5,318 nucleotides of DNA from Candidatus Nanohalarchaeota archaeon (GTDB taxonomy: Archaea > EX4484-52 > B79-G9): contig QMVA01000117.1 of the NCBI GenBank assembly GCA_003660865.1, positions 1-5,318 on the forward strand, given 5' to 3'. Positions 1 to 5,234 of this stretch are shown in pieces. The stretch's first letter is position 1; each line of letters opens with the position of its first letter. The translations under genes and the position numbers were made by a program. The notes beneath the pieces were generated by a model. It searched no databases. It was not told where the DNA came from and saw only the letters and a list, made by a program, of their open reading frames with translations.

Positions 1-102
1 CGCCGTTTCGGCTGGAGAATTGCACAGCGTCGAGAAGATAGAGTAGATACAGCCGCATTTTGCACAATTATATGGCACAACTTATTCTGGATAGGAAGAT
101 AA
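1..102 (+). CDS. C-terminal end of an unidentified protein, possibly a transposase (partial)
   Basis: Frame 1 is open from the window edge to a TAA at 100-102 and encodes 33 residues beginning RRFGWRIAQRRED and ending IIWHNLFWIGR. The other two forward frames close by about position 46, so this is the best candidate for a gene entering from the left. The tail is basic at first, then turns aromatic and hydrophobic, which would fit the last helix of a DDE-type transposase. That resemblance is only an impression, because no catalytic residues lie inside the window. It is followed by a 65-bp spacer containing the promoter of the next gene. It could also be the end of an ordinary cellular enzyme, or chance. 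Confidence 0.4.
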   Translation, partial: RRFGWRIAQRREDRVDTAAFCTIIWHNLFWIGR

Positions 103-137
103 CATTATTTTGTCCCACAGCCCAAAACACAGAAACA

Positions 138-146
138 CTTATATAT
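138..146 (+). promoter_or_regulatory. TATA-like box of the membrane protein gene
   Basis: The sequence cttatatat is centred 26 nt before the ATG at 168. That is the distance at which archaeal TBP/TFB promoters start transcription, so the mRNA would begin at or next to the start codon (leaderless). No Shine-Dalgarno-like GGAGG or GGTG stands before the ATG, which supports this reading. The TATA box is visible in the sequence; the transcription start is inferred. Confidence 0.55.
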
Positions 147-167
147 CACAGCAAAGAAAAGTAACTC

Positions 168-836
168 ATGAACTTAAAAGAATTTATAACAAACACAATA
201 CTCATATTTCTCCTGACTGCCGTAGTATTTCCAAGACCGTTATGCTATCAGGAAGAATCATGCCATTTTGAAACATCAAAAACACTTTCTGAAACCGCGA
301 AAGTCACAGGAGAATTTCTTAAAGACCTCATGGGCTTCGACACCACCCCGCAAGCAAAACACAGGATTCCAAAAAAAACACAATCTACCAACCCGCTAAT
401 AGCGTTCTTTGGATTTATATTCCTGTTTTTCAGTCTGCTAAAGCTGACACTCCTAAAACCCGAATACCAAACCAACAAGAATATAAGCATATACACAATA
501 CTTACTGCCCTTGGAACAATACCGTTCATATACCTGGCATTATACAATTGGAATACTTTTCCAAGCCTATTCTTCCACAGCGTTTCAGACTTCCTGTTTA
601 TCATCATGATATCAATAACAACCGCGCTCGTCTATGAATCACTCAAAAATAACTGGACACTATACTCGATTTTGGATAAAGTAAGCAGCAAAAACACAGA
701 ACAATTTTACACTATTTTGACTGCCTGGGTAATCACCATAATAATATATACAGGCATCTATTACTATTATAGCCTAATGAACCCTATATGCGGCATTGAA
801 TGCATAGGAAAAATTTACGCCTCAAGCGCTTCCTGA
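168..836 (+). CDS. multi-pass membrane protein of unknown function
   Basis: The product has 222 residues and I do not recognise a family. Residues 7-24 form a hydrophobic segment after MNLKEF, which could be a signal peptide or the first membrane helix. Residues 25-75 are polar, with Cys26 and Cys32 and a basic end (HRIPKK). Four further hydrophobic stretches follow at about 76-96, 106-125, 134-156 and 180-203, the last ending in IYYYYSL. The short tail has two more cysteines (Cys208, Cys212). If the first segment is cleaved or inserted, the 25-75 loop lies outside the cell, and Cys26/Cys32 could form a disulfide. The ATG at 168 is placed correctly for a leaderless start from the TATA box at 138-146. 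The last 22 bp overlap the end of rfcL on the opposite strand. It is more AT-rich than rfcL. There is no sign of a transporter or enzyme motif. Confidence 0.8.
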   Translation: MNLKEFITNTILIFLLTAVVFPRPLCYQEESCHFETSKTLSETAKVTGEFLKDLMGFDTTPQAKHRIPKKTQSTNPLIAFFGFIFLFFSLLKLTLLKPEYQTNKNISIYTILTALGTIPFIYLALYNWNTFPSLFFHSVSDFLFIIMISITTALVYESLKNNWTLYSILDKVSSKNTEQFYTILTAWVITIIIYTGIYYYYSLMNPICGIECIGKIYASSAS

Positions 837-2014
837 ATCTCTCCCCACAAAAGAGGCTTCTTCTCCTCAATCAATGAAAGCAGCCCAAAATACTCCCTCG
901 CAACATGCTTCGAAACATGCAGATGCGCACCCAGTTTCCCGCAAAGCGCATCCTCACTCGCCCGCTTAAACCGCGACTGCGCCATCATCGCAATCTTAGA
1001 AGGAAAATGATAATCAAGAACACCTGGATACTTCTCATCCTTAGACACAGCAACCCCCACACTCAAAAGCTGGAAAACATAATAAAGATACCCCCAATAC
1101 TGCCGAAAAGTAATCCTCCCACGAAACACATCCGCCCGCGACACATACTCCATAGCCCTCATAACATCCTGCGGCCTTTTATACTCTCGGGGCACATTCT
1201 CACGCACCCACTGCAAAACATCATCCGCCTCAGCATCAATATTCGAAAAAGCATCACCTGCAATATCTGCAGAACTCGTCTTAAACACAATAGTAAGCGC
1301 CAGCTTAATCTCCTGCCTAGTATCACGAAAAGCAAGATCACGCACATCTTCATACTTCAACTCTTTGCGCCCCACAGAATGCGCCCGAAGATCATTGATA
1401 GCAGACCTCAAATCACCATTAGCATTGCGCGCAATCACACTCAACACCCTCTCATCAACCAAAACCCCTTCCTTTCGCGCAATTATCGAAAGCACATTGA
1501 CAACATCAACACGCCCAAGCTCCGAAACATTCACAACAGTACACACCTTCTTCAACGTGCGCAAGCGCGTCTTCTGCCCCGTAGTCTTAAACACATTAGC
1601 AGTAAGAATAACAGGATAATTACTCCCTGAAATAATCTTCACAATCTCCTGCGGCGCTCCACGATCCCTCTGCCCGGAAATCCCGTCAACCTCATCAAAC
1701 AGCACAAGCTTACCCTTCTGAAACAGCGTCTGCTGCGAAAGACCTGTCCCGAAAAACTCACAAAGGCTCTTCTTGGTCCGAACATCACTAGCATTAGTCT
1801 CAATAACATGAAGCCCAAGCGCACTGGCAACAGCCAGCACCATACTAGTCTTCCCGCACCCCGCAGGACCCATAAGTAAAAGCCCTTTCTTTGGCTGGTT
1901 TTTCTTCCAACGGCTAACCCACTCAAAGACCTTGTCCTTCTCACTCCCGACAACAGCACCCATGCCCTTCGGCCGATACTTCTCAGTCCATTCAATACCC
2001 GAAATTCCCGACAT
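815..2014 (-). CDS. rfcL: replication factor C large subunit (clamp loader AAA+ ATPase)
   Basis: RFC-L joins the small RFC subunits to open the PCNA ring and load it on primer-template DNA at the cost of ATP. Counting from the longer GTG start at 2020, the RFC box WTEKYRPK is at residues 11-18, Walker A GPAGCGKT at 51-58, Walker B LVLFDEVD at 105-112, sensor 1 ILTANV at 138-143, and sensor 2 NGDLRSAIND at 201-210 with Arg205. A helical collar region runs from about 230 to the end. I prefer the ATG at 2014 (399 aa), because it lies 24 nt from a TATA-like box and the GTG lies only 18 nt away. Archaeal RFC-L is usually near 480-500 aa and ends in a PCNA-binding PIP box. This protein stops at EIQEALEA and shows no such motif. 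The gene is richer in G+C than its neighbours, and its 3' end overlaps the convergent membrane gene by 22 bp. Confidence 0.95.
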   Translation of the reverse strand: MSGISGIEWTEKYRPKGMGAVVGSEKDKVFEWVSRWKKNQPKKGLLLMGPAGCGKTSMVLAVASALGLHVIETNASDVRTKKSLCEFFGTGLSQQTLFQKGKLVLFDEVDGISGQRDRGAPQEIVKIISGSNYPVILTANVFKTTGQKTRLRTLKKVCTVVNVSELGRVDVVNVLSIIARKEGVLVDERVLSVIARNANGDLRSAINDLRAHSVGRKELKYEDVRDLAFRDTRQEIKLALTIVFKTSSADIAGDAFSNIDAEADDVLQWVRENVPREYKRPQDVMRAMEYVSRADVFRGRITFRQYWGYLYYVFQLLSVGVAVSKDEKYPGVLDYHFPSKIAMMAQSRFKRASEDALCGKLGAHLHVSKHVAREYFGLLSLIEEKKPLLWGEIQEALEA

Positions 2015-2033
2015 AACCACAACTGGACATTTG

Positions 2034-2042
2034 AAATTTAAG
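2034..2042 (-). promoter_or_regulatory. rfcL: candidate TATA-like box of rfcL
   Basis: Read on the minus strand, cttaaattt is centred 24 nt before the ATG at 2014, again the leaderless spacing seen at the other genes of the window. The match is weaker than the other boxes. A second A/T stretch (ttttatgta, near 2063-2073) lies further upstream and could serve instead, giving a short leader. The rest of the 2043-2135 spacer shows nothing else I can support. Confidence 0.35.
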
Positions 2043-2135
2043 TGTTTAATGAAAAAACGAAATATCTACATAAAAGAAGATGCGCCACATTTCCAAAAAT
2101 CACGCATAATGAGACACAAAAGAACCCATACACAA

Positions 2136-2595
2136 TCAAAGCAAAATAGCAAGATTCGTAATATCACGACTAGCCACATACGTATAAATTTGCGTTGTCT
2201 TCAGATCCTTATGCCCAAGCAGACTCTGGATATACATTATATCCGCCCCACCCTCAAGCAGATGCGTAGCAAAACTATGCCTCAAGGTATGAGGCGTCAC
2301 ATTTTTCCTGATTCCAACTTTTTTAGCTGCTTTCTTGACAATTTTTTGAATCGTGTTTTTATTATACATCCTGCCTCTTTCTGACACAAACACAAGCCAA
2401 CTTGCCCCCATAAAATTTAAGCAGATATCTCAATTCCGAATGCAAAAACACAACACTCTCCTTCTCACCCTTAGCAACCTTGACATGAATGATTTCTCTT
2501 TCAAAATCCATATCAACCCATTTAACATTTCTGACCTCATCAACTCTCAATCCAGCATAATAAATTTGAAGTCCTAAAAATAGAAGAGGGCAGTT
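2136..2595 (-). pseudogene. xerA: decayed Xer-type tyrosine recombinase (frameshifted, N-terminus lost)
   Basis: Two minus-strand frames together give the catalytic half of a Xer/XerA-like site-specific recombinase. The upstream frame carries the Arg I motif YYAGLRVDEVRNVKW (Arg codon at 2545-2547) and the beta-hairpin lysine in KVAKGEKE, and it leaves the family near LLKFYG. The downstream frame (from 2411) resumes with ASWLVFVSERGR, then HTLRHSFATHLLEGG (His and Arg of HxxR), LGHKDLKTT, and the nucleophile tyrosine in QIYTYV. The switch falls at five G on the minus strand (2405-2409 on the plus strand); four G would restore one frame. Homology stops near 2595, so the N-terminal DNA-binding domain and the start of the catalytic domain are absent. 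The epimerase promoter and gene begin just beyond this point. Every catalytic residue is still present, so decay looks recent. In archaea XerA resolves chromosome dimers at dif, but an integrase of a mobile element is equally possible. Confidence 0.85.
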
Positions 2596-2608
2596 TCTGT
2601 TAGATATA

Positions 2609-2618
2609 TTTATAAATA
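2609..2618 (+). promoter_or_regulatory. TATA box of the epimerase gene
   Basis: The sequence tttataaata is centred about 25 nt before the ATG at 2639, and no Shine-Dalgarno motif lies in between. This is the strongest archaeal-type promoter in the window and predicts a leaderless transcript. It sits immediately beyond the broken end of the recombinase pseudogene. Confidence 0.6.
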
Positions 2619-2638
2619 AATGATTAAATGAACTATAT

Positions 2639-3679
2639 ATGGGACTATATTTAATCACAGGAGGATCAGGATTTCTTGGAATAAATCTAGTTAGATTTTT
2701 GCTAAGAAAGAAACAGAATGTACGGGTATTAGATAAGGACATATTTGATTACCCAGATTGTAAAGAAAAAATTGAAAAAATGAAAGGAGATATACGTAAT
2801 AGTGAAGTGGTCGAACAAGCAATGAAAAACGTTGATATTGTAGTTCATTGTGCAGCAGCACTCCCATTGTATTCTGAAAGAGATATATCCACCACAGATG
2901 TTGAAGGAACTAGAATACTTCTTAAATTAGCACATAAACACAAAGTCAATAAATTTATACATATCTCATCAACAGCAGTATATGGAATACCAGATCATCA
3001 CCCGTTATTTGAAGATGATAAGCTTGATGGTGTTGGACCTTATGGCGAAGCAAAAATTCTTGCGGAGAAAGAATGTTTAAAATTTAGAGAAAAAGGAATG
3101 TGCGTTCCAATTCTAAGACCTAAAAGTTTCATAGGACCAGAACGTTTGGGTGTTTTTGCAATTTATTATGATTGGGTTAAATCAGGTAAGAATGTGCCTA
3201 TTGTAGGTAATGGGAAGAATAGATATCAACTTCTTGATGTTGAAGATTTATGCGAGGTTATATGGCTATGCGCAACAAAACCCAAAAATGTTGTAAATGA
3301 TACTTTTAACGTGGGTGCTGAGAAGTTCACAACAATGAAAGAAGATTTTGGTGAAATTCTAAAATATGCAGGTTTTGGAAAAAAGATTATTGGCATCCCT
3401 GCAAAGCCATTGATATGGACTCTAATGGTGCTTGAATTCTTTAGACTATCTCCATTATACAAATGGGTTTACGAGACTGCTCCAGAAGACTCATTTGTTT
3501 CCATACAAAAAGCGACGAAAAAACTTGGATTCAAGCCTAAATATTCTAATAAGCAAGCATTGATAAGAAATTATCAGTGGTATTTGAAACATTATATGGA
3601 ATACAATGATAGAACGGGAACATCACACAGAGTTCCTTGGAAACAAGGAATTTTAAAAATAATAAAGTGGTTCTTCTAA
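2639..3679 (+). CDS. NAD(P)-dependent epimerase/dehydratase (extended SDR)
   Basis: The 346-residue product has an extended short-chain dehydrogenase/reductase fold. The dinucleotide-binding loop TGGSGFLG is at residues 7-14. An acidic residue (Asp32) at the end of the second strand favours NAD over NADP, and GDIRN at 50-54 and HCAA at 70-73 follow as in the family. The active site is the Ser/Thr cluster in ISSTAVYG (109-116) with Tyr135 and Lys139 of the YxxxK motif. LRPKSFIGP (159-167) begins the substrate-binding part. Members act on nucleotide sugars or on steroid- and flavonol-like alcohols, and the C-terminal half does not tell me which. Residues 256-270 are hydrophobic, and the tail ends in a basic, aromatic segment (ILKIIKWFF) that could lie against a membrane. 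The gene is AT-rich compared with rfcL, stands alone with its own TATA box, and has no other sugar-pathway gene nearby. Confidence 0.9.
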   Translation: MGLYLITGGSGFLGINLVRFLLRKKQNVRVLDKDIFDYPDCKEKIEKMKGDIRNSEVVEQAMKNVDIVVHCAAALPLYSERDISTTDVEGTRILLKLAHKHKVNKFIHISSTAVYGIPDHHPLFEDDKLDGVGPYGEAKILAEKECLKFREKGMCVPILRPKSFIGPERLGVFAIYYDWVKSGKNVPIVGNGKNRYQLLDVEDLCEVIWLCATKPKNVVNDTFNVGAEKFTTMKEDFGEILKYAGFGKKIIGIPAKPLIWTLMVLEFFRLSPLYKWVYETAPEDSFVSIQKATKKLGFKPKYSNKQALIRNYQWYLKHYMEYNDRTGTSHRVPWKQGILKIIKWFF

Positions 3680-3777
3680 ACTTCTATATTCTAAACTCAG
3701 GATAAGAAAATTGCCCTTTAATTCTTGTTCTTGATGTATCGTTTCATTCATTTGATAGAATGGACTTCAAATTTACT

Positions 3778-3816
3778 TTGATTTTTTGCCTTCAGCATCG
3801 TTGCACTAAAAATCAA
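3778..3816. repeat. hairpin-forming inverted repeat, smaller member of a pair
   Basis: Arms ttgattttt (3778-3786) and aaaaatcaa (3808-3816) are perfectly complementary over 9 bp, with a 21-nt loop containing gccttcagc. The loop motif and the stem sequence recur in the larger palindrome downstream (ttgatttt stem with gccttcggc loop), so the two look like related copies. They lie after the epimerase stop codon and could terminate its transcript or belong to a repeat element. The stretch 3680-3777 shows nothing else I can support. Confidence 0.5.
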
Positions 3817-3837
3817 TCCCTACCGGGAGAACATACA

Positions 3838-3943
3838 GGAATTTAACGGTTCCGAAACCTTGCAGGTTTCTCCACCCAAATTTGATTTTCCAGCTCTGTT
3901 CCGCCTTCGGCTCCACGGGGGAAAATCAAATTCGTTAAATTCC
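3838..3943. repeat. 106-bp palindrome predicted to fold as a three-way junction
   Basis: The outer arms ggaatttaacg (3838-3848) and cgttaaattcc (3933-3943) pair perfectly over 11 bp. Inside are two hairpins. The first is gaaacct/aggtttc (3854-3860 with 3864-3870, 7 bp, 3-nt loop). The second is aatttgattttcc/ggaaaatcaaatt (3879-3891 with 3920-3932, 13 bp), topped by gcc-ttc-ggc at 3903-3911. The second hairpin ends exactly where the outer right arm begins. No reading frame uses the region. It could be a structured RNA, a single-stranded DNA signal of a mobile element, or the recognition hairpin of the intron that starts 12 nt later. Confidence 0.7.
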
Positions 3944-3947
3944 AGAA

Positions 3948-3954
3948 GTTAAAC
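3948..3954 (+). other. candidate IBS1 (5' exon side of intron target)
   Basis: The exon sequence gttaaac is exactly complementary to gtttaac at 4185-4191 inside domain I. It ends one nucleotide before the GTGTG intron start. In group II introns this exon-intron pairing defines the 5' splice site and the DNA target. The position next to the splice site (G3955) does not pair with A4184, a small departure from the ideal. Confidence 0.55.
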
Positions 3955-4184
3955 GGTGTGCCTTGCATGGCTGCCTGCTATGTCGTGCAAGTCCACTTTC
4001 CCAAATTGCCTGATTGGGGAATAGTCGAAGATGACCCGGAAGGTCTAGCATCCCTGACGATATAGTATGGAAGGGATGGCAAGCTCATAATCGTGAGATT
4101 ATGGGTGAAGTAAGCTGCAGACAAAAGCACAGGTCAAAACGCAAGTGAACTCACGGTTGGCATTGCATAGCTGACAACCCACCA

Positions 4185-4191
4185 GTTTAAC
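4185..4191 (+). other. candidate EBS1 loop of the group II intron
   Basis: The sequence gtttaac lies about 230 nt into the intron, where EBS1 of group II introns is commonly found. It pairs perfectly over 7 bp with the exon end at 3948-3954. The overlapping tttaacg (4186-4192) is also complementary to cgttaaa in the right arm of the palindrome (3933-3939), so a second pairing partner exists just upstream. I could not find a convincing EBS2/IBS2 pair. Confidence 0.5.
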
Positions 4192-4661
4192 GGGAAGTCC
4201 ATTGCATCATGCCGAATAAACAGGCATGTGAAGCATGATGAATATGTGATGTGTGTAGAGTTAGCATGTGCGGAAAGCAGGCAGTCTTACCGAGAGAGGT
4301 CTCATCCAGTCCTCTGTGGAATAGAGGTATATGAAATGCATAAGCGAGTGTTGGCCATTTTAGGCGTATGGCCTGTGAAAACCAAGTAATTGATGCTGGA
4401 TGAGAAGTCGGATAAGCTCATAGTAGCGATGACGCAATGCCTGTGAACTCAGGTGACTGATGGGAGGATAAAACATTGCAGATGTGAAGAGCTTAAGTCT
4501 GTTGGAATTGACTTCAACATTGGACACATAGACTGCGTTTTTTTTGTGCTGCCTAAGAAGTCAGGCATTTTGCCTAAATCAGTGGAGGGGTCAATCCGTG
4601 GAAATTGAGTTTGAATGGGGAGAGAGGATTTCCATGCCGTATAATGCGGCAACAACAGAGA

Positions 4662-4694
4662 GAGCCGTATACGCGAAATGTGTACGTACGGTTC
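4662..4694 (+). ncRNA. group II intron domain V (catalytic hairpin)
   Basis: This 33-nt hairpin is the diagnostic heart of the intron. The lower stem pairs 4662-4670 (gagccgtat) with 4686-4694 (gtacggttc) over 9 bp, including G-U pairs. It carries the catalytic AGC triad at 4663-4665 and the two-nucleotide AC bulge at 4684-4685. The upper stem acgc/gtgt closes a GAAAT loop. The canonical domain V is 34 nt with a GAAA tetraloop on a 5-bp upper stem. Here the 5' side of the upper stem is one base short, which turns the tetraloop into a five-base loop. Confidence 0.9.
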
Positions 4695-4697
4695 ATG

Positions 4698-4736
4698 AGA
4701 AGAGTTGAAGCTGGTAACAGCTTCTTCCTATTCTAC
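4698..4736 (+). ncRNA. group II intron domain VI with candidate branch-point A
   Basis: Three nucleotides after domain V, gaagctg (4707-4713) pairs with cagcttc (4718-4724) under a GUAA tetraloop of the GNRA type. A weaker basal stem, agaa with ttct, leaves A4730 unpaired near the 3' end. An A at this place is the nucleophile that forms the lariat. The intron would end six or so nucleotides later at TAC (4736), in line with the usual AY end. An end at 4740 (AAT) is also possible. Confidence 0.7.
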
Positions 4737-4785
4737 CAATCGCTGACTACTGGCGCATATAGATTAAGCGAAATTCGATAGAACT

Positions 4786-4793
4786 TTTATATA
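4786..4793 (+). promoter_or_regulatory. TATA box of the small membrane protein gene
   Basis: The sequence tttatata is centred about 27 nt before the ATG at 4817, matching the leaderless spacing of the other genes. It lies only 12 nt from the in-frame GTG at 4802, too close for that codon to be transcribed, so it decides the start. It stands about 50 nt beyond the end of the intron. Confidence 0.55.
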
Positions 4794-4816
4794 CCCCTAT
4801 AGTGAATATAAAACTA

Positions 4817-5233
4817 ATGGCAGAAAACATAAATGAATGGATAAATCAAAGACTTGGTGCAAGAGAAAATCCAACCGAATTAAAAGAAAGACTCTCAGCA
4901 TATGGTTATAATCCAATCATTGTAGACCAAATAACATCACCTACACCCCCTATAAGTCCAGAAAATAAAGAAAATGTAAAAAAATTCAAAATAAATAAGT
5001 TCGTCATTGTAGGCGTAATTATTCTTATTATAATAGGTATCTTTTCATTGAATTTTATAAATAGTATTTCTGATCTGAATAAAAACCGAAATCTTGAGAG
5101 TAACCAAGCATTATTTATGAAACAATTAGACAATCAAGAGAAAGGTCTAGATGAATTAACAAAATTTACTAAAGACTCTGTAGCAATATGCAAGGAACAA
5201 GAAAGGTCGCTAACGCTCCCTAATTCTAAATAA
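4817..5233 (+). CDS. small single-pass membrane protein of unknown function
   Basis: From the ATG at 4817 the product has 138 residues; an in-frame GTG at 4802 would add MNIKL but lies too near the TATA box. Residues 1-40 look like a small helical domain (NEWINQRLGARENPTELKER, then LSAYGYNPIIVDQI). This is a pattern of short helices ending in a hydrophobic I-V-D-Q-I patch. A proline-rich linker (TSPTPPISP) and a basic stretch (KKFKINK) precede one membrane helix at about 62-81. The remaining 55 or so residues are polar and charged, with possible coiled-coil character and a single cysteine. The positive charges before the helix suggest that the N-terminal domain is cytoplasmic and the C-terminal part outside. 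I do not recognise the family. The gene converges on the next one with a 1-nt gap. Confidence 0.75.
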   Translation: MAENINEWINQRLGARENPTELKERLSAYGYNPIIVDQITSPTPPISPENKENVKKFKINKFVIVGVIILIIIGIFSLNFINSISDLNKNRNLESNQALFMKQLDNQEKGLDELTKFTKDSVAICKEQERSLTLPNSK

Positions 5234-5234
5234 G

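Larger units (their letters stand above)
3956..4736 (+). mobile_element. ORF-less group II intron
   Basis: This is a self-splicing ribozyme-type retroelement of about 781 nt. The 5' end GTGTG matches the group II consensus GUGYG. Early domain I contains a hairpin cttgca/tgcaag (3962-3967 with 3986-3991) and a stem cataatc/gattatg closed by a GUGA loop (4086-4103). A long-range 9-bp match joins ctcatccag (4301-4309) to ctggatgag (4396-4404), and tggaaat/atttcca (4599-4605 with 4628-4634) forms a later stem. Domain V and domain VI follow, and the 3' end is about TAC at 4736. No reverse transcriptase/maturase frame is present; domain IV, where it would sit, is reduced to roughly 150 nt around an eight-T run at 4538-4545. 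Splicing or movement would therefore need a maturase supplied from elsewhere, or the intron is a relic. The G+C content appears higher than in the genes on either side, in line with transfer. The 3' boundary is uncertain by a few nucleotides. Confidence 0.85.

Noticed and set aside
248..607. Minus-strand 119-aa open frame opposite the first membrane protein
   Set aside because: The plus frame has clear membrane helices, a well-placed TATA box and a fitting stop; the minus frame is its shadow.
905..1630. Long plus-strand open frame opposite rfcL (241 aa), with a second at 1365-1619
   Set aside because: Antisense to a gene with full AAA+ motifs; the product is a low-complexity run rich in Arg, His, Ile, Asn and Pro, as expected from a shadow frame.
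1639..2022. Minus-strand 127-aa open frame overlapping the start of rfcL
   Set aside because: It is an alternate frame of the same strand through the Walker A region, rich in Arg, Leu, Cys and Trp, with no family features.
2405..2411. Programmed ribosomal frameshift joining the two recombinase halves
   Set aside because: The N-terminal half of the protein is also missing, so a shift at the G run would still not give a working recombinase; decay is simpler.
3653..3751. Minus-strand 32-aa open frame after the epimerase
   Set aside because: Short, overlaps the end of the epimerase gene, with no promoter and no recognisable motif; chance is enough to explain it.
4449..4655. Minus-strand 68-aa open frame inside the intron
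   Set aside because: Lies antisense to intron domains III-V, including paired stems; no maturase-like or other protein motif.
3680..4801. CRISPR array, tRNA or rRNA gene in the long non-coding stretch
   Set aside because: No regularly spaced direct repeats, no tRNA cloverleaf with a T-loop GTTCRANNC in the right place, and no rRNA signature; the structure is explained by palindromes and the group II intron.
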